This document shows positions 1-9,461 of a DNA stretch of 64,000 bases, piece after piece. Every line of letters begins with the position of its first letter. The first letter of the stretch is position 1. The notes below the pieces were generated by a model. The model had not been told where the DNA came from. It saw only the letters and a list, made by a program, of their open reading frames with translations, and did not search any database. This stretch comes from Candidatus Gastranaerophilales bacterium (GTDB taxonomy: Bacteria > Cyanobacteriota > Vampirovibrionia > Gastranaerophilales > Gastranaerophilaceae), in assembly GCA_944325625.1 (NCBI GenBank), contig CALVAP010000002.1, positions 57,154 to 121,153 on the forward strand. The letters run 5' to 3'. The position numbers and the translations under genes were made by a program.

Positions 1-705
1 TGATGCCTCTGAATTGTTGGATGTTAATGTTCTATCGATTTCATCCCATTCTGTCCAATGGTTATGGCCGTATTCTTTTTCTAGTGCTTTAAATAAAACT
101 TTAGGCTCGAGCCGAGAAGCATTTTCTGTTTTATATTGTTCAAATTCTTTTTTTAACGGACTTGTTTCTTTCATTGTCAGAAATCTTTTAAATGCTTGCT
201 TCAAGGCTTGATTAAATGAACTTTCTTCTGTTACTACATTTTCGTAATTTACTGTTTTAGCTTTATCTTGCAGTATATTTGCTTTTACTACTTCATCAAA
301 CTCTTCTTGTTTTAATATGCTTCCATATTCAGGTTTTGTTAACGCCAAAAGATTTATTTGATGCGGGCTTAATGACAGTGCAGAAGAAGAATATGCACAA
401 AAAAACTTTCCGTCTGCAAGCGGAGATAATTCTCCCGACGGTAAAACTTCTATAGCGTTAATATTTAGGTAACTCTTCATAAATTTGAAAAAATTTTGTG
501 CCTCACTTGTGTTAAGATTACCTACGCCTGTATTGGTTTTAACACTTTGTGGCAGGCAGGCGTCATGAACAATCAGCACGGATTTACCATTATTGCCGGT
601 TTTTTCCTTGGCTTCTTTGAGCGTTGCTTGGTATTGGTTAAGCTCCTTGGGGGTGAGTTGTCGCTTAAAGGAGATTTTTTTGCTGTTTATTTCCTGAATT
701 TTCAT
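1..705 (-). CDS. 4-alpha-glucanotransferase-like protein (GH77), 5' part only
   Basis: An uninterrupted reading frame of 235 codons runs from ATG at 705 to the window edge, so the C-terminal part is missing. The N-terminal half matches the GH77 (MalQ, amylomaltase) layout: a strand ending VLIVHDACLP (canonical 'SSLPG'), GVGNLNTSEAQNFF (canonical 'GIGDLG..A..FVDFL'), IEVLPSGELSP (canonical 'WQVLPLGP...SPY') and AYSSSALSLSP. It is followed by the helical FKALEKEYG...W.EWDEIDR segment typical of the family. GH77 enzymes transfer alpha-1,4-glucan chains in glycogen or maltodextrin metabolism in the cytoplasm. The catalytic Asp/Glu residues lie beyond the window, so activity cannot be judged. An N-terminal stretch of about 45 residues precedes the family-like part. 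Confidence 0.7.
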   Translation of the reverse strand, partial: MKIQEINSKKISFKRQLTPKELNQYQATLKEAKEKTGNNGKSVLIVHDACLPQSVKTNTGVGNLNTSEAQNFFKFMKSYLNINAIEVLPSGELSPLADGKFFCAYSSSALSLSPHQINLLALTKPEYGSILKQEEFDEVVKANILQDKAKTVNYENVVTEESSFNQALKQAFKRFLTMKETSPLKKEFEQYKTENASRLEPKVLFKALEKEYGHNHWTEWDEIDRTLTSNNSEAS

Positions 706-748
706 ATGTCTAAATAATAAGCTCTTTTTATAAATTTAATATAAAGTA

Positions 749-781
749 AAAAGAGAACGTTCGCAATGTCTGTTCTCTTTT
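749..781 (-). terminator. Rho-independent terminator of rplI
   Basis: Perfect 10-bp inverted repeat AAAAGAGAAC / GTTCTCTTTT around a 13-nt loop, just 3' of rplI on the minus strand and followed there by a T-rich run. The repeat also reads as a hairpin with T-rich tail on the plus strand, but no plus-strand gene ends here. Confidence 0.7.
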
Positions 782-804
782 CTTTAATTATTTTTAAAAT
801 AAAT

Positions 805-1320
805 TTATTCTTCAACTTCTTCAGTTGATGTAGAATTCTCAGCAACTTCTTCAATTTCTTCCTTAAGAATTTCTGAAGCTGTAACTGTTATAGGTAGTTC
901 TGTTTTAACTTTTGATGTTAATTTAACAGTCATAACATATTCACCTACTTTATTGATAGGTTTATCAAGCGTAAGTGATTTTTTATCAATATCCATACCA
1001 AGTTTTGAAGTAAGTTCTTCTGCCAATTTTTTGGTAGTGATTGTACCGAATAATTTTCCGCTTTCGCCGGCGCGTGCTGAAAGTTCCAATTTAACAAGTG
1101 CTTGGATTTTTTCAGTTAACGCCAAAGCTTCTTGGTGCATTTTTTCTTGTTTTGCTTTAATTCTTTCAAGATTTTTTTCACGATTAGCCAAAGCACCTTT
1201 TGTAGCTACTTCAGCAAGATTTTGCGGGATTAGAAGGTTTCTTGCGTATCCGTCTTTAACGTTTATTACGTCGCCTGCTTCACCCAAATTTTGTACGTCT
1301 TTTTTGAGTATAACTTGCAT
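805..1320 (-). CDS. rplI: 50S ribosomal protein L9
   Basis: Binds 23S rRNA in the large subunit near the base of the L1 stalk. The N-terminal globular domain is clear (MQVILKKDVQNLGEAGDVINVKDGYARNLL, given here only as the L9 signature region, residues 1-30), followed by the long connecting helix rich in Lys/Glu (about residues 41-75) and the C-terminal rRNA-binding domain. At 171 residues it is about 20 longer than typical L9 because of an acidic tail (EEIEEVAENSTSTEEVEE). A clear AAGGAG ribosome-binding site precedes the ATG. It stands alone: its usual partners rpsF/rpsR/ssb are not adjacent. Confidence 0.97.
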   Translation of the reverse strand: MQVILKKDVQNLGEAGDVINVKDGYARNLLIPQNLAEVATKGALANREKNLERIKAKQEKMHQEALALTEKIQALVKLELSARAGESGKLFGTITTKKLAEELTSKLGMDIDKKSLTLDKPINKVGEYVMTVKLTSKVKTELPITVTASEILKEEIEEVAENSTSTEEVEE

Positions 1321-1426
1321 TTTTATCTCCTTAAATTATTATAATTATGCATTGTTATTCTATGAAATCACAAACTTGTACTTCATGCAAGTTGAATATT
1401 AAGAAGTTTAAGGGTATTATAGAAGG

Positions 1427-2698
1427 ATGAGAAAGAAGAGTAGTAATATTTCAATTTTGAGCGAGATTTCAGCTGTTGCAAGTGTATATTTTGCAATGAT
1501 TTATGTTCTTATTATTGTTCCAAATGTGCTTTCAGGAGTTGGAATTCCTTATAATGCAGCATTTTTGGCAGTTTGTCTTGCAAGTGCTTTTGGCTGTTTT
1601 ATGTGTGCCATTTTTGCTAAAAAGCCGTTTGTTTTTGCTCCGTATATCGGAGAAAATTCTTTTTTGGCTTTTTCTGCGGTTATGATTATGGGGTATTCGT
1701 ATCAAGAGGCGTTGGGATGTGCTTTTTGGGCAGCTGTTGTTATTCTTCTTATTTCACTTACCGATATCAAAAAATATCTTATTGATAATATCCCCGCGTG
1801 TATTAGAAGTGCGCTTCCGGTTTCAATTGGCTTATTTTTAACAATATTGGGGCTTTTAGAAATGGGAGTTGTGCAAATTTCTTCTAAGACTCTTATGCTT
1901 AAGTTGGGGAATTTGACATCTTTGCCTGTTATAATGGGAATGTTGTGTTTGCTTATCATTATTATCTTAAGAGCTTTGAATGTAAGATTAAATGTTCTAT
2001 TCGGAATTGCAATTACGCTTTTGATTGCTGTTTTTAAGGGGTTAATTGCGCTGCCTGTTTTTTCTATGCCGGAGTTCTCTAATATATTTTTACAACTTGA
2101 TTTAAGGGGAACTTTTAGTCTTAATTATCTGGTCTTGATAATTACTTTCTTTGTATTTTTATTAAATGATATGACAGCAGTTTCGGTTTCAGCGTTAAAT
2201 CATTCTAAACAAAAAGATGCAACAGATTATCAAGGAACAATGTTGGCCACTGCAATTTCATCTTGTGCTGCGCCTGTATTTGGTTGTGTTTCTTCGGGGG
2301 TGTATCCCGAAAGTATTCTTGCTGTTGAATGTGAGGCGAAAACAAAATTTGTTCCGTTTTCACTTGGGGTTTTATTTTTACTTTCGGTATTTTTAATCCC
2401 CTTTTTGTCTGTGATACCTAACTATATTTGCGCTGCGGTTCTTGTATACATCGGCATTCTACTTACCAGTGAAATTGAACATAAGGGCTTTAGTGCAGAT
2501 GAATTTTCTGATTATGTGCCTGCTTTTCTGATGGTTGTTTTGACCTGTTTTACGGTTAACCTTGCAGTAGGAATTTGTGCTGCTTTTATTGTTTATATTG
2601 TTTTAAAAATTTGTACAGGAAAACTGGCAGATATAAATCTGGTTTCAATTATGTTTGCAGCTTTATCGGTAATATTCTTTCTTTTTTATCCTTATTAG
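1427..2698 (+). CDS. NCS2/AzgA-type purine (guanine/hypoxanthine/adenine) permease
   Basis: 423-residue polytopic membrane protein with about 12 hydrophobic segments. It fits the AzgA/GhxP branch of the NCS2 family. MIYVLIIVPNVLSGVGIP corresponds to the family's 'AYIIFVNP.IL...G' first helix, PFVFAPYIGENSFLAF to the 'APGMGLNAFF' motif, and GYSYQEALGCAFW to 'GYSWQ.ALGAVF'. Such permeases import purine bases by proton symport. The key 'GLNAF' sequence is altered to GENSF, so the substrate is uncertain. An AAGG sequence directly abuts the ATG, which is unusually tight for a ribosome-binding site. The 3' end overlaps the convergent CheW gene by 4 bp, leaving no room for a terminator. Confidence 0.8.
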   Translation: MRKKSSNISILSEISAVASVYFAMIYVLIIVPNVLSGVGIPYNAAFLAVCLASAFGCFMCAIFAKKPFVFAPYIGENSFLAFSAVMIMGYSYQEALGCAFWAAVVILLISLTDIKKYLIDNIPACIRSALPVSIGLFLTILGLLEMGVVQISSKTLMLKLGNLTSLPVIMGMLCLLIIIILRALNVRLNVLFGIAITLLIAVFKGLIALPVFSMPEFSNIFLQLDLRGTFSLNYLVLIITFFVFLLNDMTAVSVSALNHSKQKDATDYQGTMLATAISSCAAPVFGCVSSGVYPESILAVECEAKTKFVPFSLGVLFLLSVFLIPFLSVIPNYICAAVLVYIGILLTSEIEHKGFSADEFSDYVPAFLMVVLTCFTVNLAVGICAAFIVYIVLKICTGKLADINLVSIMFAALSVIFFLFYPY

Positions 2699-3723
2699 CT
2701 TTTTATGTATAATCTTTCGTCAGCAAGCAGTTTTTCCAGATTTATTATACTTATTATTTGTTTATTTATATGCAATTCACTTGTTATATATTTCGATTCG
2801 AATTTGTTATCGAATTTGTTAATAACCTCATTGGATGTAACTGTAACTATATCAATTATTTCATCAACAAGAATTGCAAGTTTAAAATCTTTTAATTCTA
2901 ATACTATAAGCATACTGTTTTCGCTAGTTTCTGCGGAAGTTTCAATATTTAGAAATTTTTTGAAGTTCAAAACCGATATAAAGTCGCCTCTGAGGCTGAA
3001 AATTCCTTCTATGTAATTATACATTTTGGGTAGTTTTACTATCGAAATATTTTTTATATTTACAATCTCCCTTATTTGCTTTATTGGTAGAGAGTACAAG
3101 TTTTTGTTAAGAGCAAAAATAATGTATTGTTCTTGGTCATAATATATTTGTTCTATGCTTGTTTCGAATTTTTTTATAAGTTCATATTGTCTGTTTTCCA
3201 TTTCCTTTATGGAAGATTCGTCTTGAGGAAGAAGTTCTGCAACATCTATATCACTGGTTTCAAATTGGGTTTTTTGAATGACATTTTGCACAGAATTAAG
3301 GTCTATGATAGATACAAAACTACTCTCAATTCTATATAAATATTGAATAAGATTTTCTTCGCTGTGATATGGCAAAGGTTGGATATGAGAACTTTTTAAT
3401 AATTTTACGTCATCAACCTTATCCGCAATAATTCCAAAAATAGCCTCTTCTGTTTTGACAAGAATTACGTTTGATTCCAGTGAGTATTTTTGGGCTTTAT
3501 GGGTCAATATTGTGCTTAAGTCAACAACTTTTACGGATATATTGTTGTATGTTATTACACCTAAGATGTGTTTAGGCATTTTTTGAGGAATATCAAGTTT
3601 AGGAACTTTGATTATCTCTAAAATATTCTCAACGTTAATGCCATAAAGCTTGTCATTAAGAGTAAATATCAAACAGTTATTTTCCTGAAGATTACTCGAG
3701 TCGGTTGTAATAATATCTGCCAT
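2695..3723 (-). CDS. Chemotaxis scaffold protein with two CheW domains
   Basis: 342 residues with two CheW-like beta-barrel domains. The first is at about 15-125 (CLIFTLNDKLYGINVENILEI ... GVITYNNISVKVVDLSTIL); the second is at about 195-325 (YIIFALNKNLYSLPIKQIREI ... GIFSLRGDFISVLNFKKFL). CheW domains couple receptors to the CheA kinase. Duplicated CheW modules occur in scaffold proteins and, fused to a receiver, in CheV; here there is no receiver. It starts by TAATG overlap with the upstream REC-GGDEF gene, so the two are translationally coupled. Together with the divergent MCP-CheA genes it forms one chemosensory locus. Confidence 0.88.
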   Translation of the reverse strand: MADIITTDSSNLQENNCLIFTLNDKLYGINVENILEIIKVPKLDIPQKMPKHILGVITYNNISVKVVDLSTILTHKAQKYSLESNVILVKTEEAIFGIIADKVDDVKLLKSSHIQPLPYHSEENLIQYLYRIESSFVSIIDLNSVQNVIQKTQFETSDIDVAELLPQDESSIKEMENRQYELIKKFETSIEQIYYDQEQYIIFALNKNLYSLPIKQIREIVNIKNISIVKLPKMYNYIEGIFSLRGDFISVLNFKKFLNIETSAETSENSMLIVLELKDFKLAILVDEIIDIVTVTSNEVINKFDNKFESKYITSELHINKQIISIINLEKLLADERLYIKS

Positions 3724-5159
3724 TATAAGATTTCTATCCTGTTTCTACCATTATTCTTTGCTTGATACATTGCTTTGTCTGCTTGTTCTATAAATTTTTC
3801 AAGAGTTTCGATATTTTCTGATGTATCTGTTATCCCCATACTTACAGTTACTTTTATGGGAATTTCATTGTATAAAAACTCTTGGCTTTCAATTTGTTTT
3901 CGTATTTTTTCAAGTGGAAGTAAAGCTTTATCTTTTTCTGTTTCTGGCATCAATGCAAGAACCTCTTCTCCACCATATCGGAAAATTAAATCTGTTTTGC
4001 GTAGTCCGCGTTTAATAATTTGTGTTACCTGCTTTAGTATAAAATCTCCGGCTTGATGTCCGTATTTATCGTTAATTTTTTTGAAAAAGTCTATATCTAT
4101 CATTACAAGACTCAGTTCTTTTTCATACCTTTGAGAACGTTGGAACTCTCTTTCTATGTTTTCCATAAGATATCTTCGATTGTATAGCCCTGTTAGGCTA
4201 TCTGTAAGTGAAAGAAATTTGTTTTGGGCATATAGTGATTGAATTGTTACCAAAAGGTCAATTTCTTTTAGCAAGGTATAGAAAAGTTTTTGATTTTCGA
4301 TGTCTTTATCTTGTGTACAGAAAAAGCAAATTGCACCAAGAATATTATCTCTGTATTGGATTTGGTGAATGTATGAATTTTCAAAAATGTTGTCATTAAG
4401 TCTTTCTAGACCACACCAGTTTTCGTATACGGTTTTGTAATTGTATTCTGCGTCTTCTCCAAAAATACTTACTATACTTTTTTTAACAGCTTTTTTAATT
4501 GATTCATTCTCAAGATTTAAACAGCTGCTTGCGTATACTTCTTTTTCATTTGTTTCAGGCGGATTAAGGATAAGTAATGAAAGATCAAAGTTGAGTACGG
4601 AGGAAAGAATATCAAAAAGATTTTTTGCCATCAATCCTTCGTCCTCTAAATGAGTAGCAAGTAAACGAAATTCGTTCAATATTGTTGCTTGCATAAGCGA
4701 ATTATCCAGAATATGGTTCAATTCTGCCTGTATAATCCCTTTTGAAAAGGACTGTCTTTTAATATCTTTCTTTATGTCTTCGCTTAGAGGTTTGTCCTGT
4801 AGAATTCTGTTTATGCAGTTTATTATATTGGAAAATTCGGTGGATTTCAGCAAAAACATATCTGCACCCGATTTTTTACTCCAAAATTTATCAATTTTTT
4901 GCTCCAAGATAGTGAGCAAAATAATCGGAATACTTTTTGTGTGGGGGTTATCTTTGACAAGTCGACAAAGTTGGTAACCGTTTAGGTTTGGCATAATTAT
5001 GTCAGAGATTATAATGTCAGGAGTACATTCAAATATTTTTTGATATCCATCTATTCCATCATAGGCAATTTCAACGTCGAAGCCTTCACGTTGAAAAAGA
5101 ATTCTTAGTGTATTTAATTGAGTTTTGCTGTCGTCTATTAAGAGTATTTTTTTGCTCAT
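3723..5159 (-). CDS. Response regulator with receiver, GAF-like linker and GGDEF diguanylate cyclase
   Basis: 478 residues from the chosen ATG (MSKKILLIDDS). The N-terminal receiver domain (about 1-125) has the acidic pair IDD, phospho-acceptor region PDIIISDIIMPNLNGYQ, and the conserved LLT and K. Residues about 175-310 look like a GAF-type sensor. The C-terminal GGDEF domain (about 318-478) begins TDSLTGLYNRRYL and has the active site GGEEV, so c-di-GMP synthesis is likely. The frame extends 14 codons upstream to 5201. An extended -10 sequence (TGTATAAT, 5193-5200) lies inside that extension and GGA precedes 5159, so the shorter start is preferred. It probably converts phosphotransfer from the divergent hybrid CheA into c-di-GMP output. 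Confidence 0.9.
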   Translation of the reverse strand: MSKKILLIDDSKTQLNTLRILFQREGFDVEIAYDGIDGYQKIFECTPDIIISDIIMPNLNGYQLCRLVKDNPHTKSIPIILLTILEQKIDKFWSKKSGADMFLLKSTEFSNIINCINRILQDKPLSEDIKKDIKRQSFSKGIIQAELNHILDNSLMQATILNEFRLLATHLEDEGLMAKNLFDILSSVLNFDLSLLILNPPETNEKEVYASSCLNLENESIKKAVKKSIVSIFGEDAEYNYKTVYENWCGLERLNDNIFENSYIHQIQYRDNILGAICFFCTQDKDIENQKLFYTLLKEIDLLVTIQSLYAQNKFLSLTDSLTGLYNRRYLMENIEREFQRSQRYEKELSLVMIDIDFFKKINDKYGHQAGDFILKQVTQIIKRGLRKTDLIFRYGGEEVLALMPETEKDKALLPLEKIRKQIESQEFLYNEIPIKVTVSMGITDTSENIETLEKFIEQADKAMYQAKNNGRNRIEIL

Positions 5160-5192
5160 TATTTTCCAATTTGCCATAATACGATATAATAA

Positions 5193-5200
5193 ATTATACA
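5193..5200 (-). promoter_or_regulatory. Extended -10 promoter element of the REC-GGDEF/CheW operon
   Basis: TGTATAAT on the minus strand, about 35 nt upstream of the chosen ATG at 5159. No good -35 is visible. It lies in the divergent spacer between the REC-GGDEF gene and the MCP gene. Confidence 0.45.
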
Positions 5201-5268
5201 TAATATCTTGGAATTAATAAATTAATTTAATCAAATATAATACTTTTGTAGGACATTAAGGGTGCATT

Positions 5269-6309
5269 ATGAAAAACAGTAGAATTAACTTAAATCTGAA
5301 TCAAAAAATAAGACTTAAAAATGCTTTAGAACTTATAATCTTTGTGGTTTTCTTTTTAGTTTTGTATATAAGTCCGCATTTTAATATGTCGGAGACCGGA
5401 TTTATAATATTCTTACTGATGTTTTTTGCATTTATAGGTTTGTCATTTGTTTCAGAGAGCTGGGTTCTGACTTCGCTTAAGACGAACATTAAATCGGATA
5501 TCACCGGAGTAAAAGATTCAATAAAATCTGTTATAGATGAAACAAAAAATCAAAAGACATCATTGCTATCTCAAGCAGACGTTATATCCGAAGCTAAAGA
5601 TTATATATTGAAGCTCAAGAATATATTTGACAAAAACTCAGAAGCAAGACAAATGGTTTTGGAGAAAACAAAAGAATCGCTTATTTTCTCTAACAAAGAG
5701 CAAGAAGCAGCAAAACGTAATATTGAAAAAATGCTTACTTTAAAGCAAAAAATTCAAATTATAGCGGAGCTTATATTGGAATTATCGGAACAAATTCAAC
5801 AAATTGGTTCAACCATAGGAGTGGTAGAAGATATAGCCGAGCAAACAAACATGTTGGCCCTAAATGCTGCGGTTGAGGCAGCAAGGGCAGGTGAGCATGG
5901 TAAAGGATTTGCGGTTGTTGCGGGGGAAATCAGGAAGCTTGCTGATGAATCTAAACAAGCTACTGCAAAAATTGCTGTGTTAATTAATAATATTCATCAA
6001 TCTACGAACTCTACGGTTATGGCGACAGAAGAAGGAACAAAAGAAATTGAATCAGGTGTTAAACTTGCTCATCAAATAGACAAAAATATAAACTTACTTA
6101 TTCAGCTTATAGACGAGATTTCATCAACACAGGAAAATATATGGTTGTCAGTTAATGAACAGTTAAATTACGTTGCAAAATCAGAACAGTTTATGGAAAC
6201 ATTGGCAACTTCAATAAAAGGTGCTATCTCAAAAGCAGATGATAACATAGAACTTATGTATCTTCTATCATCCTTGTCAGATTCTGTTAAGTCAAAAATT
6301 ACTGATTAG
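5269..6309 (+). CDS. Methyl-accepting chemotaxis protein without a periplasmic sensor domain
   Basis: 346 residues. Two hydrophobic segments (about 19-38 and 44-63) are separated by only a few residues, so there is essentially no external ligand-binding domain and no HAMP domain is evident. The rest is a cytoplasmic coiled-coil signalling domain whose hairpin tip is unmistakable: [19 protein letters not shown], followed by [16 protein letters not shown]. It would sense membrane state or a cytoplasmic cue, or report for a partner, and activate the CheA encoded 11 bp downstream. It is divergently transcribed from the REC-GGDEF/CheW pair. Confidence 0.93.
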   Translation: MKNSRINLNLNQKIRLKNALELIIFVVFFLVLYISPHFNMSETGFIIFLLMFFAFIGLSFVSESWVLTSLKTNIKSDITGVKDSIKSVIDETKNQKTSLLSQADVISEAKDYILKLKNIFDKNSEARQMVLEKTKESLIFSNKEQEAAKRNIEKMLTLKQKIQIIAELILELSEQIQQIGSTIGVVEDIAEQTNMLALNAAVEAARAGEHGKGFAVVAGEIRKLADESKQATAKIAVLINNIHQSTNSTVMATEEGTKEIESGVKLAHQIDKNINLLIQLIDEISSTQENIWLSVNEQLNYVAKSEQFMETLATSIKGAISKADDNIELMYLLSSLSDSVKSKITD

Positions 6310-6320
6310 AAGGACTTGAA

Positions 6321-9300
6321 ATGGAGTTTTCGCAAGAAGAATTTGATGAAATACTTAGTATTTTTAGTGAGGAGAGCGATGAGATAGTTCATCGCTTGAA
6401 TAACAATATTCTTGCGCTTGAAAAAAATCCTGATAATAAAGATATTATAATGGAACTGTTTCGTGATGCGCACAGTCTTAAAGGCGCAGCGCGAATGATA
6501 GGGTTTAATGATATACAGGCAATTGCGCATAAAATTGAGGATATCCTTGGTTTGGCAAAAGATGGTAAACTTCTTATAAGTTCTGAGGTTACCGATGCTA
6601 TATACAAGTCTATAGACTTTGTGAATATGAGCATACAACTTTCGGTGAAGGCTAAAAAGGAAGTAAAACTTAGTGATTTTGGTAAATTTATAGGTGAACT
6701 TGATGAAGTTTCAAAGACATTTCAAAGCGGTGGAAGTTTTCAGGTAAATACTAAAGCTGATGTTGAGGTTGACAAAAAATTTTCGAGTTACAAGGAACCA
6801 AAAGAGTTTATAGATAATGTTACCAATGAAGTTGACAATATAAATGCCCGAATTATTGAGATTATTTATTTGTTAAATAAAGTACAGGAAAAAGCAGATT
6901 TAAACTTTATTTTAGCAATTATATATAATATAGAGTCTTTAAACTCGGTTTTTGAAAATTGTAGTAATAATGATTTGAAAAAAAATCTGTCAGATATTCT
7001 GCTCAAACTTGAATTTGTATCAAAAAATTCAGGTGTATTGAATATGGCGGAGATCGAGGAGTTAAAAAATAAATTCAAATTTGTAAGTGAAAATATTGTC
7101 AATATTTTAAATTGTTATAATCTAAAGGTATTGGATTATGAGGCATTGGCACAAGAAAAATTATTTGTCCCGGAACCTCCCAAGGAAGAAAATATTGAAG
7201 TTAAGCCGGTATTTAAGTCAGAAAATTTAGTTGAAAATATCTCCAAGTTGGCTGATTCTAATGAGGTTGCGGAGGTTATCCTTCAAGAATTAGGCGAATT
7301 AAAACAAATGTTTGCAAATTCACCGGCAGAGGCAATTTTTCAAAAAGTATTTGATATATTAGGAGTAATTAAGTCACAAAATATAAGACCGGATAGCGAA
7401 GTTTTAAATATTTTGAAGCAGAGTATCAGACTTATAGAAAAATTGGTTAATGACTCAGCTCTTGCTGATAAAGAGGACATAGATTTACTTTTACAAAGTT
7501 TGGATATTACAGGACAAATGCTTACCTTGAACAAGGAAGAAATGTTCTCAGATGTTCCTGTTACTCCGCCGCAAATTATGAAAAGCCCCATACAAAAATT
7601 TCCTAAAATGGAGAATCAGGACGTTTTTCAGATATTTGAATCTACGGCCATAAAAACCCTAAGAGTTGATACACATAAGTTGGATAAACTTGTTAATCAG
7701 ATTGGCGAGGTGATAATTTCAAAGATAAAGACCCAAAAACATGTTTTGGAATTAGATGAGATTAATAATAGATTACTGGATTTATATGAATTTGCGGCTA
7801 AGTCACAAAATTATTTAAAATATTATGATAGAAAAATCTCCCAAAATGAAAGAGATGCAGATATTAACGTATTTATGAATTTTAATAAACAGTTTCTTTC
7901 TTATTGGGCTGACGCTCAAGGTCGTTTACATGATGAAATGCGGGAAATTTATAATCTCCACAAAAGAATGTTGGAAGATGATGCCAAATTAACGCATGTT
8001 GTAAATAAGTTGGAGCAGATGGTAAAAGATATTCGACTTTTGCCTTTGGCTACTGTTTTTCACATGATTCCGCGTATGGTTAGAGATATTGGGAAAGAAA
8101 AGGGTAAAGATATAGAGCTCTCAATATCGGGAAGTGAAACTAATGCGGATAAAAAAATTGTAGAAGAAATAAAAACACCACTTATCCACATAATAAGAAA
8201 TGCAGTTGATCATGGCATAGAAGAACCGAATGAAAGAATAGCATTGGGCAAAGATCCTGTAGGAAAGGTGCAGCTTAGCGCATGTCATAGTGAGAATAAA
8301 ATTATTATCGAGATAAGTGATGACGGACGCGGAGTTAATCTTGAAAAAATTCGTCAAAAGGCTATAACTAAAGGACTTTTAACCTTTGAAGAGATTAATT
8401 CTATGTCAGATGAGCAGATTATGAACTTAATTTTCTGGCCCGGTTTTTCAACGGAAGAAACAGTAACAGACATTTCAGGTCGGGGAATAGGGCTTGATAT
8501 TGTTCAAACAAAAATCACACAACTTAACGGTAAAGTTAAGGTTCAATCTATAATCGGACGTGGAACAAGAGTAATTATAGAGCTTCCGGTTACTATGGCG
8601 ACTATAAGGTCTTTTGTTATCAAACTTAACTCTCAGGCTTTTGCTATTCCTGTTTTAGCCGTAAAATCGGTAATAAAAATTTCTAACGATGATATTTACA
8701 CAAAAGACGGAAAAGATAATATTTTATATCATGATATGTCTGTGCCGATATTTAATCTTTCGCAAGTTCTTGGGTTTAAACCGTCTGAAGAATACAAGAA
8801 TAGAAAGACTGTTTTGCTTATTGAGGCAGAAAGTGATTTGATAGGTCTTATAGTAGACGAGCTAATAGGTGATCAGGAGATTTTGACAAAAGAACTTGCT
8901 CCACCTTTATTCAAGCTTAAAAACATTTCCGGTATTACTACACTTATTAATGGGGAAATTTGTCTGATTATAAATGTAGCTGAACTTCTTAAGACAATAA
9001 TATCTACTGATTACAGGCTAATATCAGCCTCAAGACCTTTACAGGTGACGCAAAAAGAAGCGATTAACCCTGCAGAATCCGATGTGCTTGTTGTGGATGA
9101 TTTTATGACAACAAGGATTATGCTTAAAAATATCTTAAGTGCAAAAGGTTATAATGTAGATGTAGCTAATGATGCTATTGAAGCTATAGATAGAGTTTCA
9201 CACAAAAATTATGATGTAATAATTTCAGATATAGAAATGCCTCAGATGAATGGGTATGAGTTTGTCCAGAAACTTAAATCGGAGTTAATGAATAAATCAT

Positions 9301-9461
9301 CCATAATCCTGATTTCATCACTACCGGTAAGTGATTGTAAAGCAAAGACAAAAGAGGTTGGAGCAGATTTATTTATTAGCAAAAATGATTTTAATCAGGA
9401 CTATTTTCTTCAGTCCATAGAATATTTGATTGGAAAGAGAAAGCTAAAACAAGATGAGTAA
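6321..9461 (+). CDS. Hybrid chemotaxis histidine kinase CheA-REC
   Basis: 1046 residues. An N-terminal Hpt domain carries the phospho-His in HSLKGAARMIGF (H51). A long linker (about 110-430) has no recognisable domain and lacks a clear CheY-binding P2. The dimerisation helices start at DTHKLDKLVNQIGEV (about 448). The HATPase region has IRNAVDHGIE, DDGRGVN and GRGIGLDIV. A CheW-like domain follows (about 760-890). A C-terminal receiver (about 920-1040) has acceptor D970 in IISDIEMPQMNGYEF. Kinases with this order (PilL/FrzE/cyanobacterial Hik-type) usually control type IV pili or gliding. The genes for pilT and prepilins lie about 50 kb away in this window, but a functional link is inference. 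Confidence 0.93.
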   Translation: MEFSQEEFDEILSIFSEESDEIVHRLNNNILALEKNPDNKDIIMELFRDAHSLKGAARMIGFNDIQAIAHKIEDILGLAKDGKLLISSEVTDAIYKSIDFVNMSIQLSVKAKKEVKLSDFGKFIGELDEVSKTFQSGGSFQVNTKADVEVDKKFSSYKEPKEFIDNVTNEVDNINARIIEIIYLLNKVQEKADLNFILAIIYNIESLNSVFENCSNNDLKKNLSDILLKLEFVSKNSGVLNMAEIEELKNKFKFVSENIVNILNCYNLKVLDYEALAQEKLFVPEPPKEENIEVKPVFKSENLVENISKLADSNEVAEVILQELGELKQMFANSPAEAIFQKVFDILGVIKSQNIRPDSEVLNILKQSIRLIEKLVNDSALADKEDIDLLLQSLDITGQMLTLNKEEMFSDVPVTPPQIMKSPIQKFPKMENQDVFQIFESTAIKTLRVDTHKLDKLVNQIGEVIISKIKTQKHVLELDEINNRLLDLYEFAAKSQNYLKYYDRKISQNERDADINVFMNFNKQFLSYWADAQGRLHDEMREIYNLHKRMLEDDAKLTHVVNKLEQMVKDIRLLPLATVFHMIPRMVRDIGKEKGKDIELSISGSETNADKKIVEEIKTPLIHIIRNAVDHGIEEPNERIALGKDPVGKVQLSACHSENKIIIEISDDGRGVNLEKIRQKAITKGLLTFEEINSMSDEQIMNLIFWPGFSTEETVTDISGRGIGLDIVQTKITQLNGKVKVQSIIGRGTRVIIELPVTMATIRSFVIKLNSQAFAIPVLAVKSVIKISNDDIYTKDGKDNILYHDMSVPIFNLSQVLGFKPSEEYKNRKTVLLIEAESDLIGLIVDELIGDQEILTKELAPPLFKLKNISGITTLINGEICLIINVAELLKTIISTDYRLISASRPLQVTQKEAINPAESDVLVVDDFMTTRIMLKNILSAKGYNVDVANDAIEAIDRVSHKNYDVIISDIEMPQMNGYEFVQKLKSELMNKSSIILISSLPVSDCKAKTKEVGADLFISKNDFNQDYFLQSIEYLIGKRKLKQDE

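Noticed and set aside
953..1402. 149-codon plus-strand ORF opposite rplI
   Set aside because: It is an antisense shadow of a certain ribosomal protein gene; its product has no domain and it lacks a ribosome-binding site.
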